64,000 nucleotides of DNA from Salinimicrobium sp050750585 (GCF_050750585.1 NZ_JBOJLM010000009.1:62001-126000), one strand, 5' to 3'. Positions 50,572 to 60,002 are shown, numbered from the stretch's first letter. The notes: generated from the sequence alone by a model not told the origin. Translations and numbers: made by a program.

Positions 50572-52083
50572 TTACATCCAGGCTTTTTCGGTCACCTCGA
50601 TCTTGTAAATCAAACAGTTAAGAATAGGCTGCACCTCCTCCATTTTCACCATGGGAAAATCAACATCTCCACCTGCAGAATGGAAGGTAAGGTTTACCAA
50701 ACCTCTTTTTTTATACCATAAAGGTTGTGAAACTGAAACTGCCTGCAACCTAAAAACTTCAAGGTATTCTTCCTTCTGCACCCATACTCCCGAATATCTT
50801 ATTAAAAACTCTTCTGAAATTCCCAGCTGTAGCCTTCTAAAGTAGTAGAAGTTATAAATACAAAGGAGCACAACATATGCTGAAGCTATACCCACAACCC
50901 AGCTAAGCATAACAAGTTGGGCATAAAAAAATAAAAAAACTGATAGAATGACTAAAGGAATTAATCCCCGGGAGATCCTTCTAATCAATAAATATTTACT
51001 CGGTTTAACTCTAAAATTTTCCCGTATTTCAAACTGGTAAAAATAATCTTTGACCTGCTGCACCACTTTAGGCGGTAAACCGGCGATTTTCACCTGATTC
51101 TTTTCAAGATCATTCTCACTACTGGCAAGAGAGATTTTTACCTGAAACAGATCCATTTTCTTCTGAATAGGATTTGTGAGCACTTGCAGCAATTGGATTC
51201 TGCTGGCCTTTAAATTAACCTTTGTATTGTTACGCAGCCCCATTTCAACCTGTAGGGTGTCCTTATACTTCTGCAAATGAAGTCCAAAATATTTTACAAC
51301 TGTCTCCCCCACCGTTAACAGCATCCCCACCAGCAATAGAAAAATAATGAAGAGGTATTTACCCTGAGAAAAATACACCTGCGGTTCCTGAAGCTGTGCC
51401 GCAAGTTCATCGTTAAACATGAATTGCTCCCTTAGGGTAAAATAAAAAGCCACAATAATACCAACTCCACGAAGATAGTTGGAGGTAAGCCCTAATTTTA
51501 CAAGCGTCCATAATTGAACCTTATGTTCCCATTGAGGTACAGCCTTTGCTGTAGTTGCAGGTATTTTTTCAGGATCTTCTTCAACTTCTGCGGAAGTTTC
51601 AGTACGTTCCTCTTCGGCACGTGCCATGAGTTTTTCGGCCAGGAGATTAGCCTTCTCTTCAGATAGTGCTTTAATCTCGACCTCCTTGTCCTGGCTCCCT
51701 GCTGTTTCTACAACCACACTGTACACGCCAATGATGCGTTGCAGAATATTCCTTCGGAAATTTACCTGCTGAATCTTCTCAAAGGGAATATTAATAACGT
51801 CAGATGAAAAAACCCCTTTTTGAAGCACAAACTCCTGATTCTTCTCGTCAAGATGAAACTTAAAATTCAGGAAATAAAGGATGCTGTAGCCAAGACTTAG
51901 CAATAATACCAGCATAAGTGCCGCGCCGGCAAAAAACAGCATTCGCTGATCTACTTCTTTAAAAGCAAAGTAAAAAACCACCACCCATAAGTTTCTCCCT
52001 ATATGATAAAGAGAGGTCGCAAAGATCAATACCAGCCCCACGCCAGATTGCCGTTGTGGCTCCGAAAAATTATAATCAGGCAT
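50572..52083 (-). CDS. Large bacterial-PH-domain (bPH2) membrane protein, YdbT-like
   Basis: 503 residues with several pairs of membrane helices alternating with bacterial PH-like domains. A clear PH motif is VFSSDVINIPFEKIQQVNFR, followed by QRIIGVYSVVVETAGSQDKE. The domain repeats about three times. It overlaps the smaller PH gene by 8 bases, forming the YdbS-YdbT type pair known in many bacteria. Its function in membrane or envelope stress is only suggested. Confidence 0.88.
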   Translation of the reverse strand: MPDYNFSEPQRQSGVGLVLIFATSLYHIGRNLWVVVFYFAFKEVDQRMLFFAGAALMLVLLLSLGYSILYFLNFKFHLDEKNQEFVLQKGVFSSDVINIPFEKIQQVNFRRNILQRIIGVYSVVVETAGSQDKEVEIKALSEEKANLLAEKLMARAEEERTETSAEVEEDPEKIPATTAKAVPQWEHKVQLWTLVKLGLTSNYLRGVGIIVAFYFTLREQFMFNDELAAQLQEPQVYFSQGKYLFIIFLLLVGMLLTVGETVVKYFGLHLQKYKDTLQVEMGLRNNTKVNLKASRIQLLQVLTNPIQKKMDLFQVKISLASSENDLEKNQVKIAGLPPKVVQQVKDYFYQFEIRENFRVKPSKYLLIRRISRGLIPLVILSVFLFFYAQLVMLSWVVGIASAYVVLLCIYNFYYFRRLQLGISEEFLIRYSGVWVQKEEYLEVFRLQAVSVSQPLWYKKRGLVNLTFHSAGGDVDFPMVKMEEVQPILNCLIYKIEVTEKAWM

Positions 52084-52609
52084 GGTTATAAATTCTTCCT
52101 GAAATTTCCTCTTTTAGAGAGGTAGCTGTTTCAGGTTTTATTCCGGGAACACTCACATCGCTACCCGATCCTCCGGCGGTGAATACTTTTAAAGAAGAAA
52201 TATTCAGAATCTTATCAAGAAAAGACCGCTCTACAGTCACATGCTGAATTCTATTAAAAGGAACAACTGTGGTTTTTTCAAACAAAAAGCCGCGTTTAAA
52301 AATTATATCCTGTTCCCGCAAGGCATAACCGCTCTTCTTAACATACATCACGTTGTTAAAAATAGACCATCCAAAAAGCAGAACCAGCAGGATTGCGGCC
52401 CAGAAAAGATAAGTGTGAAATTGAGCAGATAAAAAAGTATACCCCAGGAACAATCCCACAGCAAAGAACATAAAGGATATGCTGGTACCCACCTGCAACT
52501 TCACAAGATATTTTTTTGAAATGGGATGCAGCTTCACTTCCTCAACTCTGGGAAGGGAAGCTACTTCCAACTCAAAATTTGAAAATTCTGAAGAGGCTAC
52601 GGGATCCAT
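52076..52609 (-). CDS. Small bacterial-PH-domain membrane protein, YdbS-like
   Basis: 177 residues: two membrane helices (about 45-95), then one PH-like domain (FEKTTVVPFNRIQHVTVERS, LKVFTAGGSGSDVSVPGI). It overlaps menB by 13 bases at its start and the large PH gene by 8 bases at its end, so menB and the two PH genes form a coupled operon. Confidence 0.88.
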   Translation of the reverse strand: MDPVASSEFSNFELEVASLPRVEEVKLHPISKKYLVKLQVGTSISFMFFAVGLFLGYTFLSAQFHTYLFWAAILLVLLFGWSIFNNVMYVKKSGYALREQDIIFKRGFLFEKTTVVPFNRIQHVTVERSFLDKILNISSLKVFTAGGSGSDVSVPGIKPETATSLKEEISGRIYNHA

Positions 52610-53436
52610 TTCTTATCAAAATTAGGTTTTCTTTTTTCCAGAAAAGCGTTTCTACCTTCCTTGGCCTCATCGGTCATATAAGCAAGGCGGGTAGCTTCTC
52701 CGGCAAACACCTGCTGCCCTACCATTCCATCATCTGTTAGGTTCATGGCAAACTTCAGCATTTTAATTGAAGTAGGTGATTTTGCAAGTATCTCCTGTGC
52801 CCACTCATAAGCTGTATCTTCCAGCTCTGCATGCGGAATTACTGCATTCACCATTCCCATTTCAAAAGCCTCCTGTGCCGAATAATTCCTTCCTAAAAAG
52901 AAGATTTCGCGTGCCTTCTTTTGTCCAACCATTTTGGCAAGGTAAGCCGATCCATATCCGCCATCAAAACTTGTAACATCTGCATCGGTTTGCTTAAAGA
53001 TCGCGTGCTCCTTACTTGCAAGGGTAAGATCACAAACTACGTGCAGGCTATGTCCTCCTCCAACGGCCCAACCCGGCACAACTGCAATCACAGCCTTTGG
53101 CATAAACCGAATTAACCTTTGTACTTCCAGTATATTAAGCCGGTGCATTCCATCTTCTCCCACGTAGCCCTGGTGACCACGGGCTTTTTGATCTCCCCCG
53201 CTGCAAAAGCTGTAAACGCCATCTTTAGGGGAAGGCCCTTCCGCAGAAAGCAGCACCACTCCTATTGAAGTATCTTCCTGGGCATCATAAAAAGCATCAT
53301 AGAGTTCACTGGTAGTTTTTGGACGAAAGGCATTGCGAACCTCGGGGCGGTTAAAGGCAATACGTGCCACGCCGTTGCACTTTTGGTAGGTGATATCTTC
53401 GTATTCCTTTGCTGTTTTATAATCTGGTTTGGTCAT
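52597..53436 (-). CDS. menB: 1,4-dihydroxy-2-naphthoyl-CoA synthase MenB
   Basis: 279 residues of the enoyl-CoA hydratase/crotonase family. Typical MenB segments are VARIAFNRPEVRNAFRPKT, FCSGGDQKARG and VPGWAVGGGHSLHVVCDLT, and TDADVTSFDGGYGSAYLAK with the catalytic Asp region. It closes the second ring in menaquinone synthesis from o-succinylbenzoyl-CoA. The other men genes lie about 1.5 kb away on the same strand (menD, menF). Confidence 0.97.
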   Translation of the reverse strand: MTKPDYKTAKEYEDITYQKCNGVARIAFNRPEVRNAFRPKTTSELYDAFYDAQEDTSIGVVLLSAEGPSPKDGVYSFCSGGDQKARGHQGYVGEDGMHRLNILEVQRLIRFMPKAVIAVVPGWAVGGGHSLHVVCDLTLASKEHAIFKQTDADVTSFDGGYGSAYLAKMVGQKKAREIFFLGRNYSAQEAFEMGMVNAVIPHAELEDTAYEWAQEILAKSPTSIKMLKFAMNLTDDGMVGQQVFAGEATRLAYMTDEAKEGRNAFLEKRKPNFDKKWIP

Positions 53437-53571
53437 AGTGATCTAATTTTACTCAAAAATAAGGCTTTTATATTTTCCTTAGGGAATAAAACCTGCCGCA
53501 AGAAAAGCTTTATCTTTCGGAACAATGAAAAATTTGTACGATTTTTGCTTCCTTAGTATCAAATAGGTAAC

Positions 53572-54105
53572 ATGAATAAAATCCTAACCCTTCTTGCTTT
53601 GATTATTTTTGGTGTAAGTGGCTATTCCCAGGAATTGAATTCTTCAGGTACTAATCCTTTTCCCGAATTTGATCAGGCTAATTTCCCTGCACTGGAAGAA
53701 GTATTTATCCGCTATACAAGAATACAGCCAGGGCTTTCTGTTCCTGTAAACCATTTCCCTGAGAATCAATTTTCATTAAAGGAAATCAGTTTTGATAAAA
53801 AAGTACAGAAGAGACAGGTGAACCTTATCTCGATGATGGAAAAAGAACGCTATGCCAAAGAAGCGGCTTTAGTTGAAATGGAATCCCCGGCACCTACCAT
53901 AGGCAAAGGCGAAAAGGCCCTTATAGAAGTCACCAATGACATCAGGATACACGACCGAAGTTCTAATTATGATATTTTTACCGGACAAAAGAAAATCCCG
54001 GCTTATGAAGAAATGCGGTCGCCAATTTTGCAAAGCCCTTACCGATCCCGTTCAGGCGTAAGAGCTTATGTCTCTCCTTATTATGACTCTCCTTTTTTAA
54101 GGTAG
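53572..54105 (+). CDS. Exported protein of unknown function (177 residues)
   Basis: A signal peptide (MNKILTLLALIIFGVSGYSQ) precedes a polar mature part rich in proline, serine and arginine, ending in a tyrosine-rich tail (VRAYVSPYYDSPFLR). No domain was recognised. It overlaps the convergent cvfB-like gene by 25 bases. It looks like a real secreted or periplasmic protein. Confidence 0.7.
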   Translation: MNKILTLLALIIFGVSGYSQELNSSGTNPFPEFDQANFPALEEVFIRYTRIQPGLSVPVNHFPENQFSLKEISFDKKVQKRQVNLISMMEKERYAKEAALVEMESPAPTIGKGEKALIEVTNDIRIHDRSSNYDIFTGQKKIPAYEEMRSPILQSPYRSRSGVRAYVSPYYDSPFLR

Positions 54106-54923
54106 ATCCCGTTGTCTTTAATATCAACCTTCCTTTGCTTGTAAAGATTACCAAGGGCGCGTTTAAAGCTTTTTTTGCTCATTTGCACCTCTTTTTCAAT
54201 CTCTGTGGGCGAAGATTTGTCGGTCAATGCTAAAAAACCACCTTTTATTTCAATAAGGTTTAGCAGTTCCTGCGCATTAGGTTCAATACTGCGGTAGCCG
54301 GGACGCTGCAAAGTAATATCTATCTTTCCGTCTGGTCGTGTCTTCTTCACATATCCATTAAGCCTGTCGCCAACGTGCAATTTCTGAAAAACTTCATCCT
54401 TGTACAGCAAACCCTTGTGGATCTCGTTCACAATCACATTCCATCCCATTTCAGTAGGGTTAGCGATAATGAGCTCCACCTCTTCAAAAGGTGTTATCGT
54501 GAGTTCCGAATTGTCTAAAAAGGCATCCAGTTTACTCGACCCAGCCAACCTTTCGGTAAGCTCATCAAGATAGCAGAAAATGAGATAGCGCTCACCCTGC
54601 CGCATTTTAACTGCCTGTTCTTTAAAAGGCACAAAAAGATGTTTTTCGAGGCCCCAATCCATAAAAGCTCCAATCTCGCTCACCTCCACACATTTCAAAA
54701 ACCCGAATTCATCGAGCTTCACAAAAGGCTTAAGTGTTGTTGCCACCGGTCTTTCTTCATGATCCAGATAGACAAAAACGGTGATTTCATCTCCTATTTC
54801 AAAAGTTTCAGGTTTGTACTTATTAGGCAACAGTACCTCGTTCCCTTCATCATCCTTTAAAAAAAGGCCAGGTTCTGTATCGCGATCTATCTTAAGGGTG
54901 TGGTATTCTCCAATGGCAAGCAT
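54081..54923 (-). CDS. CvfB-like S1-domain RNA-binding protein
   Basis: 280 residues. Three S1-like barrels are followed by a winged-helix C-terminus. Recognisable parts are DRDTEPGLFLKDDEGNEVLL, VSEIGAFMDWGLEKHLFVPF, TRPDGKIDITLQRPGY and VQMSKKSFKRALGNLYKQRK. Staphylococcal CvfB binds RNA and affects virulence gene expression; the role in Bacteroidota is unknown. It lies 36 bases after menD and may share its transcript. Confidence 0.9.
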   Translation of the reverse strand: MLAIGEYHTLKIDRDTEPGLFLKDDEGNEVLLPNKYKPETFEIGDEITVFVYLDHEERPVATTLKPFVKLDEFGFLKCVEVSEIGAFMDWGLEKHLFVPFKEQAVKMRQGERYLIFCYLDELTERLAGSSKLDAFLDNSELTITPFEEVELIIANPTEMGWNVIVNEIHKGLLYKDEVFQKLHVGDRLNGYVKKTRPDGKIDITLQRPGYRSIEPNAQELLNLIEIKGGFLALTDKSSPTEIEKEVQMSKKSFKRALGNLYKQRKVDIKDNGIYLKKGES

Positions 54924-54959
54924 AAAATAATTTTTGGCAAAGTTACTTATAATAAACGG

Positions 54960-56690
54960 CTATTTCACGAAGCTAAAATATTCCAGCAACACTTCGTCAT
55001 TCACCTTTCGTGGTGTAAAAATTTCCAGGACCTTCGGCTGGTCTGAGGTGTCAAAAAAGGCATTTAAGCGCTCCTTTATTTCTTCGGAAGTTTGGGCTTT
55101 TGAATATTCAAATCCGTAGAGATCACAAATAGGTTTCGCATTGAGATGATGAACGGTTTCAAAATATTTTTCGAAGGTCTCAGTATTCTTATCTCCCGGA
55201 AGTATCCTGAAGATCCCGCCTCCGCCGTTATTTAAGATGATTATCCTAAAGTTCTTCGGAATATAATTGTTCCACAGCGCATTGCTGTCATAAAAAAAGC
55301 TGAGATCTCCTGTGATCATCAAAACCGGTGCTTCTGAAACTATTGCAGCTCCCACCGCAGTTGAAGTACTGCCGTCAATCCCGCTGGTTCCGCGGTTACA
55401 GTATATTTTTAAGCTCTCTTTCCACCTGAAGAGCTGTGCATACCTGATTGTAGAGCTATTTGCCAGCTGTACAATGTTATTTTCGGGCACTGCAGGGCAA
55501 ATAAGCTGCATGGCCTTTAGATCAGAATATGGGATCCTGCCCATATAATCTTCATGTTTTACCTTTCTTCTGCTTCGAACCTCCTGCCAGTATTCGGCAT
55601 AATTGCTTTCAGAAATTTTTGTGAGCGGAAAAAACTGATTAAAAAATGAATTTACTGAAGTCTCGAAATGCTTATTCAGGCAAAAGAAGGTGTTATATGC
55701 CTTTTTTGGATCTACATGCCAGTGATGTTTCGGCTGATAGTTCCGCAGAAAAGCTTTGATCTTTTTTGACACGATCATTCCGCCGAAAGTGAGCAGGATT
55801 TCAGGTTGCAGGTTGTCAAAGAGCTGTTCCCTGTCTTCATCTTTTTCAATGGGACCAATAATGGTATCAATGCGCGTGAAGAATTTCTCCTGCTGCACGT
55901 TTGAAGTTGTTTCAGTAAATACAATTACTGAAGGATCATTTGCCAGCTCATCGAGAAATTTCTGATCTACTAAATTTGGGGAAGACACTCCAACAATGAC
56001 CATCTTTCTCGCTGCCTTATTCCAAAGATCGGCATAAGCCAGCAACTGGTTTTGGGAGTAAGTTCTTTCAATGATCTCCGGTAGAATTTGGATTGGATTC
56101 ACCTCTACGTCTTCTACCGTCTCATAAAGCGGCTCATAAAACGGAACGTTGATATGCACCGGACCCTTTTCTTCTATAGCTTTATTCAGTGCCAGGTTGA
56201 TCTCCCGCTCGTTGTGCTTCCGACTCTCAAATTGCTTCTGCTGAAGTTTCTTATCCTTCGCCTCATTTTCCAACACTAATTCTGAATATAAATTAGCCGA
56301 ATATAAGATATGGTTCTCAAAAACGTTCTTTTGTCGAATTGTTTGTCCGTCGCCAATATCAATGCGCTCTACAGGCCTGTCGGCAGAGATCACCACCAAC
56401 GGAATGTCGCTGTAAAAGGCTTCAGCTACCGCCGGATAATAATTTAGCAAAGCCGAACCCGATGTGCAAACCACAGCAACAGGTTTTTGCAGCTGCTGGG
56501 CCATGCCAACAGCTACAAAAGCAGCACAGCGCTCATCTACAACGCTATAAGTATTTATGTTTGGGTGATGGGCAAAGCCCGTGGTAAGCGGGGCATTTCG
56601 GGAGCCGGGAGAGACCACCACATGATGGATTCCTTTGGCTTCGCAGAGTGCAACTATAGATCTTGCAACCGGTATTTTTGGATGTTTCAT
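54960..56690 (-). CDS. menD: MenD, SEPHCHC synthase
   Basis: 576 residues of the thiamine-diphosphate enzyme family. The N-terminal VVSPGSRNAPL is typical of MenD, and the C-terminal ThDP-binding region includes GTSGIDGSTSTAVGAAIV and GDLSFFYDSNALWN. It joins isochorismate and 2-oxoglutarate in menaquinone synthesis. It follows menF with a 68-base gap holding a long palindrome. Confidence 0.96.
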   Translation of the reverse strand: MKHPKIPVARSIVALCEAKGIHHVVVSPGSRNAPLTTGFAHHPNINTYSVVDERCAAFVAVGMAQQLQKPVAVVCTSGSALLNYYPAVAEAFYSDIPLVVISADRPVERIDIGDGQTIRQKNVFENHILYSANLYSELVLENEAKDKKLQQKQFESRKHNEREINLALNKAIEEKGPVHINVPFYEPLYETVEDVEVNPIQILPEIIERTYSQNQLLAYADLWNKAARKMVIVGVSSPNLVDQKFLDELANDPSVIVFTETTSNVQQEKFFTRIDTIIGPIEKDEDREQLFDNLQPEILLTFGGMIVSKKIKAFLRNYQPKHHWHVDPKKAYNTFFCLNKHFETSVNSFFNQFFPLTKISESNYAEYWQEVRSRRKVKHEDYMGRIPYSDLKAMQLICPAVPENNIVQLANSSTIRYAQLFRWKESLKIYCNRGTSGIDGSTSTAVGAAIVSEAPVLMITGDLSFFYDSNALWNNYIPKNFRIIILNNGGGGIFRILPGDKNTETFEKYFETVHHLNAKPICDLYGFEYSKAQTSEEIKERLNAFFDTSDQPKVLEIFTPRKVNDEVLLEYFSFVK

Positions 56691-56703
56691 TACTAATTTT
56701 TGG

Positions 56704-56743
56704 AGACCTCACAGTCCCGATAGCTATCGGGGCTGTGAGGTCT
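56704..56743. repeat. 40-bp palindrome in the menF-menD spacer
   Basis: AGACCTCACAG-T-CCCGATAG (56704-56723) is followed directly by CTATCGGG-G-CTGTGAGGTCT (56724-56743), a palindrome with a single mismatch pair. It lies in the transcribed spacer between menF and menD. Sequence style suggests a dispersed REP-like element rather than a terminator, since no T-run follows in the operon direction. Confidence 0.8.
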
Positions 56744-56758
56744 GATCAATACTTTCTT

Positions 56759-57922
56759 TTATTTCAACAACACTTTCTTCATGGTCTCCGCCTTATTCAC
56801 CGTCTCCTGCCACTCATCTTCGGGCACCGAGTCTTTGGTTATGCCACCGCCAATAAAAAGTACAGCCTTATTATCTTCTATTTTCATGCAGCGCAAATTC
56901 ACATAGAGATTAGTTTCTTTCTTCACGGCACGATAGGCCAGGTTCTCTACATTCCTTCTGGATCTAGAGCGCTGTACATTTTTCTGAAGGTTCAGCTCTC
57001 CCAAGAATCCCGTGTAGAAATCCCGGTTATAATTTTCTTCTGAAAGGATAAAGGCTTTAGCCTTTTCCTTTGGCAGGCCGCATACTGCCGGGGTTGGATG
57101 CAGGGCAGAGATAATATTTCCATATCCGGTAGAGACGTTCCGCGGAACGTCTGTACTGGCAAGTGTTCCATTAATATCAGTTTGCAAATGCAGCAAATTA
57201 CCCGCCTTTGATGTGTAAGGTTCAGAAATATCCAGATTTTCCGCTCCGGAATTCTTAAGGTTTTCTACAATTGAGTCGGTAACGAATTGCTGCTCCTGTT
57301 GCTCTTTTTGGCCCCACTCCACCTCCATGCTTCCCAAAAATTTTTGAGTGCCGGCCAGGGCCATGGTTTTAAACCGATTGCCTTCAACTTTTAACAGCGT
57401 CTCGGGCGTTGCACCAAGCCAGCAGCCTACTTTTGGATGATACCAGCAGTACACAAAAGCTGTGGGATAGGCGTTCAGCAGTTCTTTGAACAGCTTTAGC
57501 GGATTTGAATCATTCAGCTCCACCTCTTCTTTTCGTGAAAGCACAACTTTATCCATTTCTCCTGCCCTCAATACAGAAACTGCTTTCTTCACCAACTCAA
57601 TATGGCCTGACTTTTTTTCTTCTGAAATTTGCCCTTTTTGAGAGGTTAGTAAAGCTGTATCTTCTTCAGAAATTACCTGCTCAAAAATGAGTTTTTCCGA
57701 AGCATTTTCAGGAAAAAGAGTTGCTTTTTCCGAGGTGTCAAAAGGGGAAAAAACAAAGCCGCTTTCAGTGAAATCTTCGGTATAATGCAACTCATCGTCC
57801 TGCTGCAGGAAAGCTTTCACTTCACCAGATTTTCCGGTTAAAATGGGCTTCCGGTAAGCGACAAATGGCTTTTGCTCCTCTAATTGCGCCTCCAGCTTTT
57901 TAATGAAATCTGCTTCAGGCAT
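56759..57922 (-). CDS. menF: Isochorismate synthase
   Basis: 387 residues of the chorismate-utilising family. The conserved C-terminal part has GEMDKVVLSRKEEVEL, PKVGCWLGATPETLL, LHPTPAVCGLPKEKA, FYTGFLGELN and FIGGGITKDSVPEDEWQETV. It converts chorismate to isochorismate for menaquinone (an entC-type siderophore role is unlikely in this context). It overlaps the upstream thioesterase gene by 8 bases. Confidence 0.94.
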   Translation of the reverse strand: MPEADFIKKLEAQLEEQKPFVAYRKPILTGKSGEVKAFLQQDDELHYTEDFTESGFVFSPFDTSEKATLFPENASEKLIFEQVISEEDTALLTSQKGQISEEKKSGHIELVKKAVSVLRAGEMDKVVLSRKEEVELNDSNPLKLFKELLNAYPTAFVYCWYHPKVGCWLGATPETLLKVEGNRFKTMALAGTQKFLGSMEVEWGQKEQQEQQFVTDSIVENLKNSGAENLDISEPYTSKAGNLLHLQTDINGTLASTDVPRNVSTGYGNIISALHPTPAVCGLPKEKAKAFILSEENYNRDFYTGFLGELNLQKNVQRSRSRRNVENLAYRAVKKETNLYVNLRCMKIEDNKAVLFIGGGITKDSVPEDEWQETVNKAETMKKVLLK

Positions 57923-58343
57923 TGTCTTTCTTTTTCGGAAGAGTGATGGTGGTAAGTTTCACTACAGAAATGAGATTTTCAGCTTCATCTGTGATCCTGA
58001 TATTCCAAAGTTGAGTAGTGCGGCCTTTGTGCAGGTAAGTGGCCTTGGCAAAAACGTAACCTTCAGAAATACTTTTTAGATGGTTGGCAGAAATTTCAAT
58101 TCCGCGCACGTAATACTCATCGGTGTTTAAAAAAACGAAACTGGCCATACTACCTACAGTCTCCGCCAGAGCAACGGTCGCGCCTCCATGTAGCACTCCG
58201 TCGGGTTGATGAACTTTGGGAGTCACGGGCATTTTCGCGATCAGGTAATCATCCCCTACTTCAGAAACCTCTATATCAAGAGTTTCCATGAGGGTATTTT
58301 TGCATATCTTTTTCAACAGCGCGTGAGTTTCCTCTTTGGTCAT
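57915..58343 (-). CDS. Hotdog-fold thioesterase (PaaI/YbdB type), candidate DHNA-CoA thioesterase
   Basis: 142 residues from ATG 58343 (MTKEETHALLKKICKNTLME); the longer frame to 58532 lies antisense to the esterase gene and is not family-like. The motif QPDGVLHGGATVALAETVGS contains the catalytic acid and the substrate loop of the PaaI/4HBT hotdog family. It overlaps menF by 8 bases and is therefore a good candidate for the step that releases 1,4-dihydroxy-2-naphthoate from its CoA ester; that step is not proved by sequence. Confidence 0.9.
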   Translation of the reverse strand: MTKEETHALLKKICKNTLMETLDIEVSEVGDDYLIAKMPVTPKVHQPDGVLHGGATVALAETVGSMASFVFLNTDEYYVRGIEISANHLKSISEGYVFAKATYLHKGRTTQLWNIRITDEAENLISVVKLTTITLPKKKDNA

Positions 58344-58388
58344 AGCAAATAGATTGGTTTCTTTGTAAAAGTACAAAACCACCGGAAA

Positions 58389-59027
58389 ATGATGAACGAA
58401 AAGAATGTTTCTTACCAAACGGTCAACACCTACAGCACCCTGAATGAGCAAACCGAAAAGACAGAAAATCTTTGGGTGGTCTTTCACGGCATTGGGTACC
58501 TGAGTAAATATTTCCTGAAGTATTTTAGGCACCTCAACCAGGAAAAGAACTACATCATTGCACCACAGGCACCCTCAAAGTACTACCTCAACGGCAAATA
58601 TGAACACGTTGGCGCCTCTTGGGCAACGCGCGAAAACACGCAGCAGGAGATTCAAAATGTACTCGCATACCTGGATGAAGTTTATGAAAATGAAGGTCTC
58701 AAAAATGCCAAAAACCTGATTCTTTTCGGTTATTCCCAGGGTGTCTCTATCGTAACCCGCTGGATGGCCCAGAGACAAATAGAGCCGTCTATGCTTATTC
58801 TAAATTCCGGCAGGATCCCTTCGGAATTAAAGCCTTCCGATTTTGCCTTTTTTGAGGGGCAGGTGAATTTCGTATATGGAACTGAAGATCCTTTTATAGA
58901 CAAAGACTTTTTGGAGTCGGAGGAAAAAAGGATAAAAGAATTATTCCCGAAAAATCTAAAATTCGTCCCTTTTAACGGCGGACATGAGGTGAATAAGGAG
59001 GTAATAGTTAAACTGGCGGGAGAATAG
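58389..59027 (+). CDS. Alpha/beta-hydrolase esterase (carboxylesterase/phospholipase type)
   Basis: 212 residues. The nucleophile elbow is GYSQGVS, the acid lies in YGTEDPFID and the histidine in FNGGHEVNKE, the order of the alpha/beta-hydrolase triad. The WVVFHGIGYLSKYF strand carries the oxyanion region. A cytoplasmic esterase of unknown substrate. It is divergent from the menaquinone thioesterase gene, 45 bases apart. Confidence 0.9.
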   Translation: MMNEKNVSYQTVNTYSTLNEQTEKTENLWVVFHGIGYLSKYFLKYFRHLNQEKNYIIAPQAPSKYYLNGKYEHVGASWATRENTQQEIQNVLAYLDEVYENEGLKNAKNLILFGYSQGVSIVTRWMAQRQIEPSMLILNSGRIPSELKPSDFAFFEGQVNFVYGTEDPFIDKDFLESEEKRIKELFPKNLKFVPFNGGHEVNKEVIVKLAGE

Positions 59028-59084
59028 TTTTTTTTGAGACCGCTGCGCTCCAAGAGCCAAGAGACAAGACTTTTTAAACTGTAC

Positions 59085-59190
59085 GTCATCCTGGACTGGT
59101 TTCAGGATCATGGAGAAGCTGAAACAAATTCAGCTTCACGACTCTATATTAAATACGGCCATGTCACCTCGAGCGGAGTCGAGAGGTCCT
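59085..59190 (+). repeat. Dispersed palindromic repeat, copy 1
   Basis: A composite element. First comes ATCCTG-N9-CAGGAT. Then GAAGCTGAA (59115-59123) pairs with TTCAGCTTC (59129-59137) in a perfect 9-bp hairpin. It ends in TCACCTCGAGCGGAGTCGAG around 59164-59183. A diverged copy lies at 59749-59842 and an inverted partial copy at 60003-60022. The style matches intergenic repeats seen in Bacteroidota genomes. Confidence 0.75.
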
Positions 59191-59221
59191 TCTGTACAAT
59201 TAATTTTAAATTTAAATAAAG

Positions 59222-59611
59222 CTACTCATTACAGAAGAATATTTCCTCAGCCTCATTTCCCGTGTTATTTATAAATTCCCTGCTCGATTCGAGATCAAAT
59301 TCTTTAATTATTTCTCCTTCACAATTATAAAGATCTATTTCATCAACGCCATTGCATAGCGGATCTGTCATTTGTTTGTAGAAAACAGTTTCTCCCTCAT
59401 AAGTAGTTTTTAAAATAGAAACTCTGCAAGAATATTTGCCACACTCCAGTTCTGCTATAAAATTCTTCATCCATTCAAGTTCTATAGGATTCTCAGCAGT
59501 ACAGGCATTTTGTAAATTTAATACTGAATTGGCATTCACTTTATCATCTTGATCACTACAGGAAACCAGGATGATTAAAAGAATTAATGCGACGGATAAA
59601 ATTTTTTTCAT
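59222..59611 (-). CDS. Small lipoprotein of unknown function (129 residues)
   Basis: Signal peptide MKKILSVALILLIILVSCS with a lipobox cysteine in VSCS. The mature part has five further cysteines (CTAENPIELEW, ECGKYSCRV, PLCNG, YNCEGE, FFCNE), suggesting disulfides in a small secreted domain. No family was recognised. It is flanked on both sides by copies of the dispersed repeat. Confidence 0.75.
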   Translation of the reverse strand: MKKILSVALILLIILVSCSDQDDKVNANSVLNLQNACTAENPIELEWMKNFIAELECGKYSCRVSILKTTYEGETVFYKQMTDPLCNGVDEIDLYNCEGEIIKEFDLESSREFINNTGNEAEEIFFCNE

Positions 59612-59748
59612 AATGGTGTGGAAATTCCTAAAAGGTTGCGTGCTTGTAACAAAAAACAGCCCGAATTAATCGGAACTACGTTTTTCTATTCCTTGATGTA
59701 GATCCCAACTTTTTGTATAAGCAATTCACAGAGTTTTACTTTGAAAAC

Positions 59749-59842
59749 CTGTTCCAGCTGAGAAGTTGAACAAGTTCAGCTTGACAGTATTTGTTTTTGA
59801 ATAAGCCTGTGTCTCCTCGAGCGGAGTCCAAAGGTTCTTTTG
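59749..59842 (+). repeat. Dispersed palindromic repeat, copy 2 (diverged)
   Basis: GAGAAGTTGAACAAGTTCAG at 59760-59779 corresponds to the second hairpin of copy 1. CTCCTCGAGCGGAGTCCAAA at 59813-59832 corresponds to its CTCGAGCGGAGTCGAG core. The order and orientation are the same as in copy 1. Confidence 0.65.
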
Positions 59843-59927
59843 TAACAAACAAAAAAAACGAAATTAAAGTTGGCGCAGAATTGCAATCCATGCCGGAATC
59901 TCCCATTCCCACCCCCACCTTTGGCCA

Positions 59928-59944
59928 CCCCTCCGGCGGAGGGG
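59928..59944. repeat. GC-rich hairpin
   Basis: CCCCTCC (59928-59934), GGC loop, GGAGGGG (59938-59944): a perfect 7-bp stem with a minimal loop in otherwise AT-rich DNA. No gene end is close and no T-run follows. Confidence 0.6.
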
Positions 59945-60002
59945 AAGTTCCAAAGAAGATAACTAACAATTAATTGCCTTCGCAACCTATTCTGATAAAG
60001 GA

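Noticed and set aside
58344..58532. N-terminal extension of the hotdog thioesterase
   Set aside because: It is antisense to the start of the esterase gene and unlike the PaaI family; ATG 58343 fits the family start.
59736..59985. Short overlapping open frames on both strands
   Set aside because: They run through dispersed repeats and the GC-rich hairpin; their proline- and glycine-rich translations are typical of repeat DNA.
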